From Streptomyces sp. NBC_00190 (GTDB lineage Bacteria; Actinomycetota; Actinomycetes; Streptomycetales; Streptomycetaceae): a DNA stretch of 64,000 nucleotides. The translations under genes and the position numbers were made by a program. Under the pieces are notes generated by a model. That model worked only from the letters and a program-made list of their open reading frames with translations, searched no databases and was not told where the DNA came from. Of this stretch, positions 1 through 8,235 are shown one piece after another; position 1 is the stretch's first letter, and every line of letters starts with the position of its first letter. The stretch is taken from positions 4,340,001-4,404,000 of the forward strand of contig NZ_CP108131.1 of the NCBI RefSeq assembly GCF_036203305.1, read 5' to 3'.

Positions 1-1
1 C

Positions 2-808
2 GAGGCGCTGCTGCGGGAGGCGATCGCGCGCGGCGCGGACGTCGTCGGCGCCATCCCGCACTTCGAGGACACCCGCGAGGACGGCGTGGCCTCGCTGCGG
101 ACGGCCTTCGCGCTGGCCGAGGAGAACGGCCTGCGCGTGGACGCCCACTGCGACGAGATCGACGACGAGCAATCCCGTTTCGTGGAAGTACTGGCCACCC
201 TCGCGCTGCGTACGGGCCTGCGCGAGCGCGCCACGGCCTCCCACACGACGGCGATGGGCTCCTACAACGGCGCGTACAGCTTCAAACTCCAGCACCTGCT
301 CGCCCGTTCCGGCATCAACCTGGTCTCCAACCCCTTCGCCAACCTGGGCCTCCAGGGCCGCTTCGACGCCTATCCCAAGCGGCGCGGCCTCACCCAGGTC
401 AAGGAGATGCTGGCGGCGGGGGTCAATGTGGCCTTCGGCCACGACGACGTGATGGACCCGTGGAACGCGCTCGGCACCGGCAACCCGCTCCAGACCGCCC
501 TGGTCGGGCTGTACGCCGCCCAGCTCACCGGAGCGGACGAGATCCCGCTGGCCTTCTCGATGGTGACGGAGCGTGCGGCGCGGGTCCTGGGCCTGTCGGA
601 CGCGGAGTACGGCATCACTGAGGGCGCCCCCGCCTCCTTCGTCCTGCTCCCCGCCCCGACGCCCGAGGAGGCGATCCGCCGCCAGGTCCGCCCCCGGTAC
701 GTCGTCTCGCGCGGCACCGTCATCGCCGAGACCCCGCCCGCGCCGGCCCGGCTGTACTGGCCGGGGGAGCCCCCGTCGGACGTCGACTTCGCCCGGAGCC
801 TACGCTGA
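2..808 (+). CDS. codA: Cytosine deaminase, C-terminal part (5' end outside window)
   Basis: Amidohydrolase that deaminates cytosine to uracil in pyrimidine salvage, in the cytoplasm. The frame is open from base 2, so the gene starts before the window. Visible signatures are VDAHCDEIDDEQS (metal-ligand region), ASHTTAMGSYNG (histidine of the metal site), LQGRFDAYPKRRG and FGHDDVMDPW (catalytic/metal aspartate). These match the E. coli CodA family closely in order and wording. The C-terminus has the usual amidohydrolase beta-sandwich return (VRPRYVVSRGTVIAE). An HD-domain gene follows after 6 bases, so the two are probably co-transcribed. Confidence 0.93.
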   Translation, partial: EALLREAIARGADVVGAIPHFEDTREDGVASLRTAFALAEENGLRVDAHCDEIDDEQSRFVEVLATLALRTGLRERATASHTTAMGSYNGAYSFKLQHLLARSGINLVSNPFANLGLQGRFDAYPKRRGLTQVKEMLAAGVNVAFGHDDVMDPWNALGTGNPLQTALVGLYAAQLTGADEIPLAFSMVTERAARVLGLSDAEYGITEGAPASFVLLPAPTPEEAIRRQVRPRYVVSRGTVIAETPPAPARLYWPGEPPSDVDFARSLR

Positions 809-814
809 CGCCCC

Positions 815-1414
815 ATGACATGGACGCTCGACACCGATTCAGCCCGCGCCGCCCTGGAGATCGCGTCGGAGTACGCGGACGCGGACCTCCTCAACCACTC
901 GGTCCGCTCGTACGCCTTCGGCGCTCGGTACGCCGGCGTGCACGGCCTCGCGTACGACGCGGAGCTCTTCTACGTGTCGGCCCTCGTCCACGACCTGGGC
1001 CTGACCGCGCCGTTCGACAGCCACACCCTGCCCTTCGAGGAGGCGGGCGGCCATGTCGCGCGCGTGCTGACGGCGGGTCTGGGCTGGCCGGCGGCCCGCC
1101 GGGCCCGCGCCGAAGAGGTGATCGTCCTGCACATGCGGGACGACGTGAGCGCGGCCGAGGACGTGGAGAGCCACCTGCTCCAGGTCGGCACGAGCGCCGA
1201 CGTGTCGGGCCTGCGCGTCGGCGAGTTCGACCCGTCGTTCACGGCGGACCTGCTCGCCGCGTACCCCCGGGGCGACTTCGGCCCGTCCTTCCTCGCGCTC
1301 GTCGAGGACCAGGCGAAGCGCAAGCCCGAGTGCGCGGCGGCCGCCTACGTCGCGGGCGGCGCGGCCACCCGCATCGCGGCGAACCCGCTGGACCGGTTCG
1401 GCCGGCAGGGCTGA
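815..1414 (+). CDS. HD-domain protein, cyanamide-hydratase-like
   Basis: A 199-residue HD-fold metal-dependent protein. Likely metal ligands are His28 (LLNHSVRSYAFG) and His59-Asp60 (LVHDLGLT), with another histidine in VIVLHMRDD. The LNHSxRSY motif and the length fit the cyanamide hydratase / HD-domain family, whose members hydrate nitriles or act on small nucleotide-like substrates. The start ATG lies 6 bases after the codA stop, so translation is probably coupled. A TACGCT hexamer 8 bases upstream could also drive a leaderless transcript. Pairing with a cytosine deaminase suggests a role in base or nitrogen-compound metabolism (inference). The substrate cannot be told from sequence. Confidence 0.8.
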   Translation: MTWTLDTDSARAALEIASEYADADLLNHSVRSYAFGARYAGVHGLAYDAELFYVSALVHDLGLTAPFDSHTLPFEEAGGHVARVLTAGLGWPAARRARAEEVIVLHMRDDVSAAEDVESHLLQVGTSADVSGLRVGEFDPSFTADLLAAYPRGDFGPSFLALVEDQAKRKPECAAAAYVAGGAATRIAANPLDRFGRQG

Positions 1415-1424
1415 GAGCGGGCTG

Positions 1425-2099
1425 TCACAGCCCGCGCTCGATCATGCCGATCAGGTCCTGGCCGGCGTCGTGGGCCTGGGCCTCGGTGACGCCGCGGAGG
1501 GGGCCGTCGATCATCAGCACGGCCAGTCCGTGCACCGCCGACCAGGCGAGGAACTCCGCGCCCGGGCGGCGTTCGGCGGGCAGCAGGCCCGTCGCAACGA
1601 GGCCGTCCAGGGCGGCGCCCAGCAGCTCGAACGGGGTCAGTCCGCCTTCCCCGGCGGCGGTGGTGTCGGTGGCGTAGGCCATGTCGGCCGGGACGTGGAA
1701 CGCGGTGCGGAAGAGCCCGGGCTCGGTCACGGCGAAGCGGATGTAACCGGTCCCGACGGCGCGGAAGCGGGCGCGGGCGACGGCGGGGCCGTCCGCGTCG
1801 CCCGCGTGTGCCACGTCGGCGGTCGCCCGCGCGATCTCGTCCTCCATCGTGAGCGCCACCCGGGCCATGGCCGCCTGCGAGACCCCGTGCACCAGGGCCG
1901 CGCGGTCGGCGAAGTGCCGGTAGGCGGCGTTGGGCGAGACGCCGGCGCGCCGGGTGACCTCGCGCAGCGAGACGGCGTCGGGCCCGCCCTCGCGAGCGAG
2001 CTCCAGCGCCGCGTCGAGGAGGGCGTTGCGGAGGTTGCCGTGCCGGTAGGTGCTGCGCTTGCGCGGAGGCGGCTCGGCGGAGGGTGTCGTGGCGGACAT
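1425..2099 (-). CDS. TetR-family transcriptional regulator
   Basis: A 224-residue TetR repressor. The N-terminal helix-turn-helix is clear (residues about 16-62: LLDAALELAREGG, LREVTRRAGVSPNAAYRHF). A TetR_C-type ligand domain follows, with FRTAFHVPADMAY and a C-terminal WSAVHGLAVLMIDGP segment typical of the WHG-domain subgroup. I chose the ATG at 2099 because the residues encoded upstream of it run through the operator region. The gene is divergent from an alpha/beta hydrolase and separated from it by two palindromes that overlap candidate -35 boxes in both directions. It is therefore probably an autoregulator and the repressor of the hydrolase. Confidence 0.92.
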   Translation of the reverse strand: MSATTPSAEPPPRKRSTYRHGNLRNALLDAALELAREGGPDAVSLREVTRRAGVSPNAAYRHFADRAALVHGVSQAAMARVALTMEDEIARATADVAHAGDADGPAVARARFRAVGTGYIRFAVTEPGLFRTAFHVPADMAYATDTTAAGEGGLTPFELLGAALDGLVATGLLPAERRPGAEFLAWSAVHGLAVLMIDGPLRGVTEAQAHDAGQDLIGMIERGL

Positions 2100-2122
2100 G
2101 CGGGTCCTCTCCGGATTCAGAT

Positions 2123-2137
2123 GTGGACAGCGTTCAC
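2123..2137. promoter_or_regulatory. Probable TetR operator 1, overlapping hydrolase -35
   Basis: GTGGACAGCGTTCAC is an imperfect 15-base palindrome centred at 2130. It covers a candidate -35 (TGGACA, 2124-2129) of the rightward promoter, whose -10 would be TATAGC at 2146-2151 (16-base spacer). The sequence has the form commonly seen for TetR operators with a GTGGAC/GTTCAC pair. Confidence 0.75.
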
Positions 2138-2164
2138 TTTCCAGGTATAGCCTACGGGTGGGAA

Positions 2165-2179
2165 GTGGACGGCGTCCAC
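2165..2179. promoter_or_regulatory. Probable TetR operator 2, overlapping tetR-side -35
   Basis: GTGGACGGCGTCCAC is a near-perfect 15-base palindrome centred at 2172, 42 bases (about four helical turns) from the first site, with the same half-site. It overlaps TGGACG (minus strand, 2178-2173). With TAGGCT (2154-2149) this forms a plausible leftward promoter with an 18-base spacer, so each operator blocks one of the two divergent promoters. Confidence 0.75.
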
Positions 2180-2202
2180 ATGTGCATATGAGGGGGTTCG
2201 TG

Positions 2203-3009
2203 ATGCAGAAGGTCATATCCCGTGACGGAACCGTCATCGCCTGCGACTGGACCGGCGAGGGCCCTGCCCTCGTCCTCGTCGGCGGTGCCTTCCAGGTCCG
2301 CGACGACCCCAAGTGGGTCGAGCTCGCCCGCCTGCTCGGCGACCGCTTCACGGTGGTGACCTACGACCGCCGCGGCCGTGGCGACAGCGGTGACGGCGCC
2401 GCCTACGACGTGGCCCGCGAGTTCGAGGACCTGACGGCCGTCATCGAGGGGACGGCCACGCCCGACGGCCGCGCCTTCGTGATGGGCATGTCCTCGGGTG
2501 CGGTGCTTGCCCTGGAAGCGGCCGCCCACGGGGTCCCGATCTCCGCGCTCGCCCTGTACGAGCCCCCGTTCGTCCTCGACGACTCGCGGCCGCCGCTCCC
2601 CGCGGACTACCTCGACCGCCTGCACGCCGCGCTGGCGCGGGGCGACCGGGGCGCCGCCGTCGAGGTCTTCATGACCGCGGCCGTCGGCATCCCCGCCGCG
2701 TACCTCGCCCCCATGCGTGCCGACGCCGCCACCTGGGACCGGCTCTGCTCCGTGGCCCACACCCTCCCGTACGACGGCGCCGTCATGGGCGACACCATGT
2801 CCGGCCGCCCGCTCCCCGCGGACCGCTGGGCGTCGGTACGGATCCCCGTGCTGGCCGTCGGGGGCGGCGCGAGCGATCCTTCGCTGCAGGCGGGGGCCAA
2901 GGCCCTTGCCGAGCTGTTGCCGACCGCCCGGCACCGCACCCTGGAAGGGCAGACGCACGACGTCGACCCGGCCGCCCTGGCCCCGGCGCTGAGGGCGTTC
3001 TTCGCATGA
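2203..3009 (+). CDS. Alpha/beta-fold hydrolase
   Basis: A 268-residue cytoplasmic alpha/beta hydrolase. The nucleophile elbow is G-M-S-S-G with Ser97; the oxyanion/cap region starts at LVLVGGAFQ; YDRRGRGDSG is the strand-4 region; the catalytic histidine is in GQTHDVDP near the end. The start at 2203 is preceded by AGGGGG with a 6-base spacer; an in-frame ATG at 2188 lies next to operator 2. It is divergent from a TetR gene, so it is probably induced by a ligand that may be its substrate (inference). Its substrate is unknown. A strong hairpin follows the stop. Confidence 0.88.
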   Translation: MQKVISRDGTVIACDWTGEGPALVLVGGAFQVRDDPKWVELARLLGDRFTVVTYDRRGRGDSGDGAAYDVAREFEDLTAVIEGTATPDGRAFVMGMSSGAVLALEAAAHGVPISALALYEPPFVLDDSRPPLPADYLDRLHAALARGDRGAAVEVFMTAAVGIPAAYLAPMRADAATWDRLCSVAHTLPYDGAVMGDTMSGRPLPADRWASVRIPVLAVGGGASDPSLQAGAKALAELLPTARHRTLEGQTHDVDPAALAPALRAFFA

Positions 3010-3028
3010 GGGGGTGCCTAAGCGATGC

Positions 3029-3073
3029 CTAAGCGGCCTCGGGGAAGTAGGGCACGTCCCCGAGGCCGCTTAG
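3029..3073 (+). terminator. Stem-loop terminator after the hydrolase
   Basis: A perfect 17-base inverted repeat (3029-3045 with 3057-3073) around an 11-base loop, 19 bases after the hydrolase stop. It has no T-run, as is common in Streptomyces. Confidence 0.8.
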
Positions 3074-3123
3074 TCACGGGCACCGCCACCCCGCAGGTCA
3101 CCCACATCCGCGACCGCGTCGGA

Positions 3124-3129
3124 TAGCGT
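3124..3129 (+). promoter_or_regulatory. -10-like TAGCGT, leaderless start
   Basis: TAGCGT ends exactly 6 bases before the ATG at 3136 and no Shine-Dalgarno is present, which fits a transcript starting at or next to the start codon. Confidence 0.5.
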
Positions 3130-3135
3130 GCCCGC

Positions 3136-3657
3136 ATGTCGTGGGACGAGGACGGAACTCCGCACCCGCTCGCACTGCGCCGCTCCGGCCGCAGCGAACT
3201 GGAGCCGGACCGGCTGCCCGAGATCCGGGAGCTGGAGGCCCTCGGCTGGGAGCCGGCGCCCGAGGGGCTGCGCTGGGCGTTCCTCCCGTACGTATGGCCC
3301 CCGGCGGCCCGCACCTGGATCCCGGACCGCTCCACCCACTGGGCGGTGGAGACCTCGCTCGACGGCCACGGCCACATCACCGGCGTGGAATGCGCCCCGC
3401 TGCCCGAGGCCGACCTGCACGGCCTCGACGGCGAGACCGACACGGCCCTCGCCGCCCTCGGCCTCCCGCCCCGACCCCTCGGCCGCCTCTGGCTGCTGCG
3501 CCCGGTCGGCCCGTTCGCCACGGTCGCCGAGGTCCTCGCCCACCTCGACGCGACGGCCGCCGCCCGCGGTACGGACCCGGGCCTCACCACGGAGTTCCTC
3601 ACCCTGGCCGGTGCCGAACTCGCCACGCTCGGCGGTCCCCCGCCGCCCGGGGCCTAG
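3136..3657 (+). CDS. Conserved-looking hypothetical protein
   Basis: A 173-residue protein I do not recognise. It has no signal peptide or membrane segment and is acidic and proline-rich (ELEPDRLPEIRELEALGWEP). An aromatic core (AFLPYVWPPAARTWIPD, HWAVETSLDGHGHI) suggests a compact beta-rich fold. It is probably read from a leaderless transcript. Its stop overlaps the stop of the convergent antiporter gene by 4 bases. Confidence 0.65.
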   Translation: MSWDEDGTPHPLALRRSGRSELEPDRLPEIRELEALGWEPAPEGLRWAFLPYVWPPAARTWIPDRSTHWAVETSLDGHGHITGVECAPLPEADLHGLDGETDTALAALGLPPRPLGRLWLLRPVGPFATVAEVLAHLDATAAARGTDPGLTTEFLTLAGAELATLGGPPPPGA

Positions 3658-4895
3658 ACAGAGCCCGCGGGGGTGGCGACCCGGTCGCGGGGCGCGGGCG
3701 CCCCGGGCTGGAAACGGGACAGCAGCGGGCCGGTCATCATCGTGGTGACCACCGCCATGACCACCATCATCGAGTACAGGGATCCGTCCAGCAGGCCCAG
3801 CTTCAGTCCGACCCCGAGGATCACCAGCTCGGTGAATCCCCGGGTGTTCATCAGGGACGCCAAGGTCGCGGCGGAGCCGTGCGGGAGCTTCTGGGAGCGG
3901 GCGGCGAGATAGGTGCCGCCGAACTTGCCCCCGACGGCCACCAGCATGATCAGGGCGAGCTCCGCGAGCCCGGGCAGGCCGATGCCCCCCAGGTCCACCT
4001 GGAAGCCGGCGACCACGAAGTAGACGGGAAGCAGCAGCCCCGTGAGATGGCCCGTGCGTGCGTGGAGGTCCTCGCGCAGCGCCCGCGTCCCCTCCCGGGG
4101 CAGGACGAGGCCGAAGAGGAACGCGCCGAAGATGTGGTGCATGCCCATGGCCTCGGTGGCGGCGGCCGACAGCAGCGCCCCCGTCAGGACGACCGCGAAG
4201 CGCAGCGAGGTGAAGGGCTTCGCCTCGCCGCCGGGTGCCAGGTACCGGCGCAGCAGGGGCCGCACCGCGAACAGCATGACCAGCAGGTAGGGCGGTACGA
4301 GAAGGACCGGCCAGTGGCCGTCCCCGGCGCCGACGGAGGCGTTGACCCCGGCGAGCGCCGCCCACGCGACCACGTCGACGACGGCCGCCGTGGCCAGTGC
4401 GATCCCGCCCACCGCGGTCCGGCTCAGCCCCCGGTCGGTGAGGATGCGGGCGAGCACCGGAAACGCGGTGACCGAGACGGACAGTCCGATGAAGACGGCG
4501 AACGCCGCGGGATCGGTGCTCTCATGGCCGCGCATCAGGACGAAGGCGAGCCCGATGCCGAGGAGGAACGGCACGGCCGACGAGCCGAGGGCCGCCGCGG
4601 CGGTCACCCGGCCGTTGGCCCGGAGCGTGGCGCCGTCGATGTCCAGACCGACCGCGAACATGAACAGGGCGACGCCGAGATTGGCCATCCCGGCGAGCAC
4701 GGGACGTACCTCGGAGGGCAGCAGGGTCTCGCTCAGAGGGCCTCCGAGCAGCGTCGGGCCCAGCAGCACGCCGGCGATGATCTCCCCGATGACCGCGGGC
4801 TGGCCGGCCCGGGCCGCCAGGTGCCCGAGCCCCCGCGCCGCGGCGAGTATGAGTGCGATGTCGATGAAGAGGAACTGCAACTGATGACTGGTCAT
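3654..4895 (-). CDS. Cation:proton antiporter, CPA2 family
   Basis: A 413-residue membrane protein with about 12-13 hydrophobic segments. It belongs to the Na+/H+ exchanger (KefB/CPA2) family, which exchanges Na+ or K+ for protons across the plasma membrane. Recognisable parts are the N-terminal LGHLAARAGQPAVIGEIIAG helix, the broken-helix region VALFMFAVGLDID, the SVSVTAFPVLARIL segment and MNTRGFTELVIL near the C-terminus. There is no C-terminal TrkA-N domain. Upstream of the ATG is GGGGGAC. It lies on the same strand as a SulP gene that ends 96 bases upstream, so the two may be co-transcribed in ion or pH homeostasis (inference). Confidence 0.9.
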   Translation of the reverse strand: MTSHQLQFLFIDIALILAAARGLGHLAARAGQPAVIGEIIAGVLLGPTLLGGPLSETLLPSEVRPVLAGMANLGVALFMFAVGLDIDGATLRANGRVTAAAALGSSAVPFLLGIGLAFVLMRGHESTDPAAFAVFIGLSVSVTAFPVLARILTDRGLSRTAVGGIALATAAVVDVVAWAALAGVNASVGAGDGHWPVLLVPPYLLVMLFAVRPLLRRYLAPGGEAKPFTSLRFAVVLTGALLSAAATEAMGMHHIFGAFLFGLVLPREGTRALREDLHARTGHLTGLLLPVYFVVAGFQVDLGGIGLPGLAELALIMLVAVGGKFGGTYLAARSQKLPHGSAATLASLMNTRGFTELVILGVGLKLGLLDGSLYSMMVVMAVVTTMMTGPLLSRFQPGAPAPRDRVATPAGSV

Positions 4896-4991
4896 GTCCC
4901 CCGGCCCGTCGATCGGTGCGTGTGGCTGCCGGGGTGACGATGCCCGTCACTCCGCCGGTGTAGCGGAAAGACGGAGATGAGGATCTTGACC

Positions 4992-6494
4992 TCAGTGTCC
5001 GGGGGAGAGTTCGCCGCTCAGCGTGCGGTGGATGCGGGCGCTGTGCTCGTTCAGGCCGGTGATCTCGACGGTCTTGCCGCGCTGGGCGTACTTCGTCTCG
5101 ATGGCATCCAGGGCCGCGACGGTCGAGGCGTCCCAGATGTGGGCCGAGGACAGGTCGATGACGACCTTGTCCGGGTCTCCCGCGTAGTCGAACCGCGTCA
5201 CCAGGTCGTTGGAGGAGGCGAAGAACAGCTCTCCGGTGACCGAGTAGACGACGTGGGACCCGTCGGGGTCGGTGACCGAGGTGACGTCCGCCAGGTGCGC
5301 GACGCGCTTGGCGAATATGACCATCGCGGTCACCGATCCGGCGATCACGCCGACGGCCAGGTTGTGGGTCGCCACCACGCACGCCACCGTGATCATCATG
5401 ACGGTGATCTCACCGGCCGGCATCCGCTTCAGCGTCTTCGGCGCGATCGAGTGCCAGTCGAAGGTCGCGAAGCAGACCATCACCATGACGGCGACCAGCG
5501 CGGCCATCGGGATCTCGGAGACGACCGGCCCGAAGACGATGCACAGCACCATCAGCAGGACGCCCGAGAGGAAGGTCGACAGCCGGGTCCGGGCCCCCGA
5601 CACCTTCACGTTGATCATCGTCTGGCCGATCATCGCGCAGCCGCCCATGCCGCCGAAGAACCCGGTCACGATGTTCGCGATGCCCTGCCCGACGGACTCC
5701 CGTGTCTTGTTGGAGCGGGTGTCGGTGATCTCGTCGACGAGCGTCGCCGTCATCAGCGACTCCATCAGCCCGACCAGTGCCATGGCGAAGGCGTACGGGG
5801 CGATCGTCGTCAGCGTGTCCAGGGTGAACGGCACGTCCGGCAGCCCCGGCACCGGCAGCGCCGACGGCAGCGCCCCCTTGTCGCCGACCGTCGGCACGGC
5901 GATACCGGCGGCGACGGTGATGGTGGTGAGGATGGCGATGGACACGAGCGGCGCGGGGACCAGGGTGGTGACCTTCGGGAAGAACACCATCAGCGTCAGC
6001 CCGGCCGCGACGAGCGGGTACACGGCCCACGGCACGTCCCGGAGCTCGGGCACCTGCGCCAGGAAGACCAGGATGGCGAGGGCGTTGACGAAGCCGACCA
6101 TCACCGAGCGCGGCACGAAGCGCAGCAGCCGGGCCACGCCGAGCGCGCCGAGCACGATCTGGAAGACGCCCGCCAGGATGACGGCGGCGACCAGGTAGCC
6201 GAATCCGTGCTCCCGGTTCAGCGGGCCGATGACCAGCGCGACCGCGCCGGTCGCGGCGGAGATCATCGCCGGCCGCCCGCCGACGACCGCGATCGTCACG
6301 GCCATGGTGAACGAGGCGAACAGACCGATCGCCGGGTCCACCCCGGCGATGATCGAGAAGGAGATGGCCTCGGGTATCAGCGCGAGCGCGACCACGAGCC
6401 CGCCGAGCACCTCGGTCCGCAGCACCTTCGGCGAGAGCCAGGACGGACGACGGCGCGGGACGCGCGGCCACTGCGACGGGGTGTTGGCGAGCAT
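4992..6494 (-). CDS. SulP-family anion transporter with STAS domain
   Basis: A 500-residue SulP/SLC26-type transporter for sulfate, bicarbonate or other anions, in the plasma membrane. The N-terminal transmembrane core begins LSPKVLRTEVLGGLVVALAL and contains ALIPEAISFSIIAGVDP and the conserved NIVTGFFGGMGGCAMIGQ stretch. A cytoplasmic STAS domain occupies about the last 110 residues (VIDLSSAHIWDASTVAAL). The frame stays open upstream to 6662, but the ATG at 6494 is preferred because the preceding 56 residues are arginine/serine-rich and unlike the family. A second SulP gene, fused to carbonic anhydrase, lies at 33.7-36.1 kb. Confidence 0.93.
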   Translation of the reverse strand: MLANTPSQWPRVPRRRPSWLSPKVLRTEVLGGLVVALALIPEAISFSIIAGVDPAIGLFASFTMAVTIAVVGGRPAMISAATGAVALVIGPLNREHGFGYLVAAVILAGVFQIVLGALGVARLLRFVPRSVMVGFVNALAILVFLAQVPELRDVPWAVYPLVAAGLTLMVFFPKVTTLVPAPLVSIAILTTITVAAGIAVPTVGDKGALPSALPVPGLPDVPFTLDTLTTIAPYAFAMALVGLMESLMTATLVDEITDTRSNKTRESVGQGIANIVTGFFGGMGGCAMIGQTMINVKVSGARTRLSTFLSGVLLMVLCIVFGPVVSEIPMAALVAVMVMVCFATFDWHSIAPKTLKRMPAGEITVMMITVACVVATHNLAVGVIAGSVTAMVIFAKRVAHLADVTSVTDPDGSHVVYSVTGELFFASSNDLVTRFDYAGDPDKVVIDLSSAHIWDASTVAALDAIETKYAQRGKTVEITGLNEHSARIHRTLSGELSPGH

Positions 6495-6668
6495 GGCGGA
6501 GCGGACCTGTCCTGTCGTGAGTGCGCGGAGACCAACGGACCGCGCGCTTCGGGCGCTTGCCGACGGGAGGCAGCCCGGGGAAAGCCGACCGGAATCGTCT
6601 CCCGGATTCCTCCGAACGATCACCGAAGACGCAGGAAGGGCCTGACCCGCGATGCGGATCAAACCCTT

Positions 6669-6730
6669 GACCTGATCTTACTCTGTCGGGGTGGGGATTT
6701 GAACCCATGACCTCTCCATCCCGAATGAGG
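6669..6730. repeat. Distal attachment-site repeat (partial tRNA-Pro copy)
   Basis: This matches 13417-13480 over about 60 bases, starting in the tRNA 3' flank (CTTACTCTGTCGGGGTGG) and running through the T arm to the anticodon loop. It has a 2-base gap after GGGGTGG and several substitutions. The D arm and 5' acceptor strand are absent, so it is an att scar, not a tRNA gene. Confidence 0.8.
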
Positions 6731-7006
6731 TCCGGTCCAGGTCCAGACTTGGCGTGGGCCATATGTGCGCAGGTCACGACCTTGGTGTGCGTTGGTCTGG
6801 GCGAGCACTCGGACAACGTCGGGAGAAGATCTTCCCCCAGATTTCTCCCAGGGGCGCGTATCGTCCAGCAGCACCCCGACGAGGTGCTGCTGGACGGTCA
6901 GCCACCGCACCCGCCTGGTTGTCCCGCTCGCCGTCGCCCACACGGCGACTGGTCGGCCGTCGTCGGCTCTCCGCGGCAGGTGCGGGCGGCAGCTGGGGAA
7001 TCGGCT
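6731..7006. other. Non-coding stretch with a 14-bp hairpin
   Basis: I see no credible gene between the SulP start (6494) and 7006. Inside the element the main structure is a perfect 14-base inverted repeat (6862-6875 with 6883-6896) with a 7-base loop. It lies beyond the 3' end of the small membrane gene on the minus strand and may be its terminator. Confidence 0.5.
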
Positions 7007-7237
7007 TCAGCGGTTGAGGAGGCGAGTGGCCAGCACCTGGATGATGATGCCGCCGCCGGCGAAGGCGGCTCCCTTGAGGATCTGGATCACCAGCGTCCAG
7101 CGAAGGAAGCGAAGCCGGCGACGCGTCTTCTCCCACAGGGGACCGACGCGTCCCGCGCCGTCGGCGGCAGCGCGGAGCCGCAGGCAGACAGCCTTGATCT
7201 TCCTGGCCAGCCAGGCCAGGAGGGCCTTACTATTCAA
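7007..7237 (-). CDS. Small membrane protein, unknown
   Basis: A 76-residue protein starting with TTG at 7237, preceded by AGGAG with a 7-base spacer. The N-terminal 50 residues are rich in Arg/Lys (LWEKTRRRLRFLRW). One hydrophobic segment follows (VIQILKGAAFAGGGIIIQVL), so it is probably a positively charged, single-pass protein. Codon third positions are strongly G/C, supporting real coding. It lies at the far end of the integrative element, in the same direction as the HTH regulator. No function is assigned. Confidence 0.55.
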   Translation of the reverse strand: MNSKALLAWLARKIKAVCLRLRAAADGAGRVGPLWEKTRRRLRFLRWTLVIQILKGAAFAGGGIIIQVLATRLLNR

Positions 7238-7449
7238 GATGGAACTCCTAGTTGGTCATCGATCTAACGGGCGTTCCGGCAGGGGAGGTCTCGGTCGTGG
7301 TTTCCAGACCCTTAAGGCCGAGCCTTCCCTGCGCTGCCGGGGGGTGCGCGGCAGTGGCTATAAAGAGGGCGGGAGAACCCCTCGCACTTGTCACTGGACA
7401 TATGTGTTCCTTGTTCGTGGTTCGGGTGGGAGTCAAATCATTCGAGATG

Positions 7450-8109
7450 CTAGCGGAGTCTGCCGAGGATGATTGCGATTTCCGTCGAGTCCCTCCCGGC
7501 CGATTCTGCTGAACGGATCAGGACTTCCATTTCGGTCTTCATTCCTGCACGTGCAAGGATGTCGGCATATATGCCAACATCCCCTTCGCTCAGTGCCGCC
7601 ACCAGATTCTGCAGATGAGTCTTGCGATCGGCCTCCGTCATCGTCGCCAGGTGTGCGGGTAAATCCGGGTTCGGCGGCGCTGTGCTGTTGCGCCGGTCCC
7701 CCTTGTCGGCAGGGGTGCTGCAGGAACTGTTGCGCCGGTCCCCCTCGCTTCGCGTCCCGCTGCAGGTGCAGCCACCCGTGCATCGGCGGCAGATCGACCG
7801 CCGTGCGTCCTGGAGGAGTGACCCGAGTGCCGTGAACTCATGGACCAGTGCGGCAATATCTCGATCACCCGCCATCCCTCCCAGTGCCAACCCGGACAGC
7901 TCTTCTATGGCCGCCGGACGCGGAAGCCGCCGCCCGTTGAGCCAGTGAGAGAGGAGTGGCGGCGAGATGCGCAGCGCCTTCGCCTTCAGTGCCATCGTAT
8001 CGCCAGGGCGGACGTGGTGGATGAGGCGTTTGAGGGCGTTGGCAAATGCCTGAACCTCTTCCGTGGCCTCAGGTGCACAGGTGGTGCTAATCGATCCAAG
8101 TGATGGCAC
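7450..8109 (-). CDS. HTH (XRE-type) regulator of the element
   Basis: A 219-residue protein with an XRE-like helix-turn-helix near the N-terminus (MALKAKALRISPPLLSHWLN, then GRRLPRPAAIEEL). A cysteine cluster follows (CRRCTGGCTCSG) that could bind zinc, then a low-complexity linker with a repeated GDRRNS motif, and a helical C-terminal part. I prefer the GTG at 8109 because GGAAGGG lies 10 bases upstream. An in-frame GTG at 8178 would add 23 residues. It is divergent from the HNH-ParB-SNF2 operon, with a perfect inverted repeat in the shared control region, so it probably controls that operon (inference). Confidence 0.75.
   Translation of the reverse strand: MPSLGSISTTCAPEATEEVQAFANALKRLIHHVRPGDTMALKAKALRISPPLLSHWLNGRRLPRPAAIEELSGLALGGMAGDRDIAALVHEFTALGSLLQDARRSICRRCTGGCTCSGTRSEGDRRNSSCSTPADKGDRRNSTAPPNPDLPAHLATMTEADRKTHLQNLVAALSEGDVGIYADILARAGMKTEMEVLIRSAESAGRDSTEIAIILGRLR
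7685..7745. repeat. 19-base direct repeat inside the regulator gene
   Basis: CTGTTGCGCCGGTCCCCCT occurs at 7685-7703 and 7727-7745. It encodes the duplicated GDRRNS motif of the regulator's linker and indicates a recent internal duplication. Confidence 0.8.
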
Positions 8110-8235
8110 GCCAAACGAACCCTTCCGCTCGCCCGAGATTGCCCATGGAGAACCGGTGATCACCTGAAGCCTAGCCACTCACCAGCCCGGGGGTGCAAAA
8201 TTCCGCGCTTTTCCCTGACTACTTTTAGAGGAGTG

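Noticed and set aside
6669..6730. A second tRNA-Pro gene
   Set aside because: Only the 3' half is present, with mismatched anticodon stem and no D arm or 5' acceptor strand; it is an att scar.
7248..7436. 62-residue minus-strand reading frame upstream of the small membrane gene
   Set aside because: No ribosome-binding site, no family-like motif and no coding-like base bias; it ends inside the leader of the next gene.
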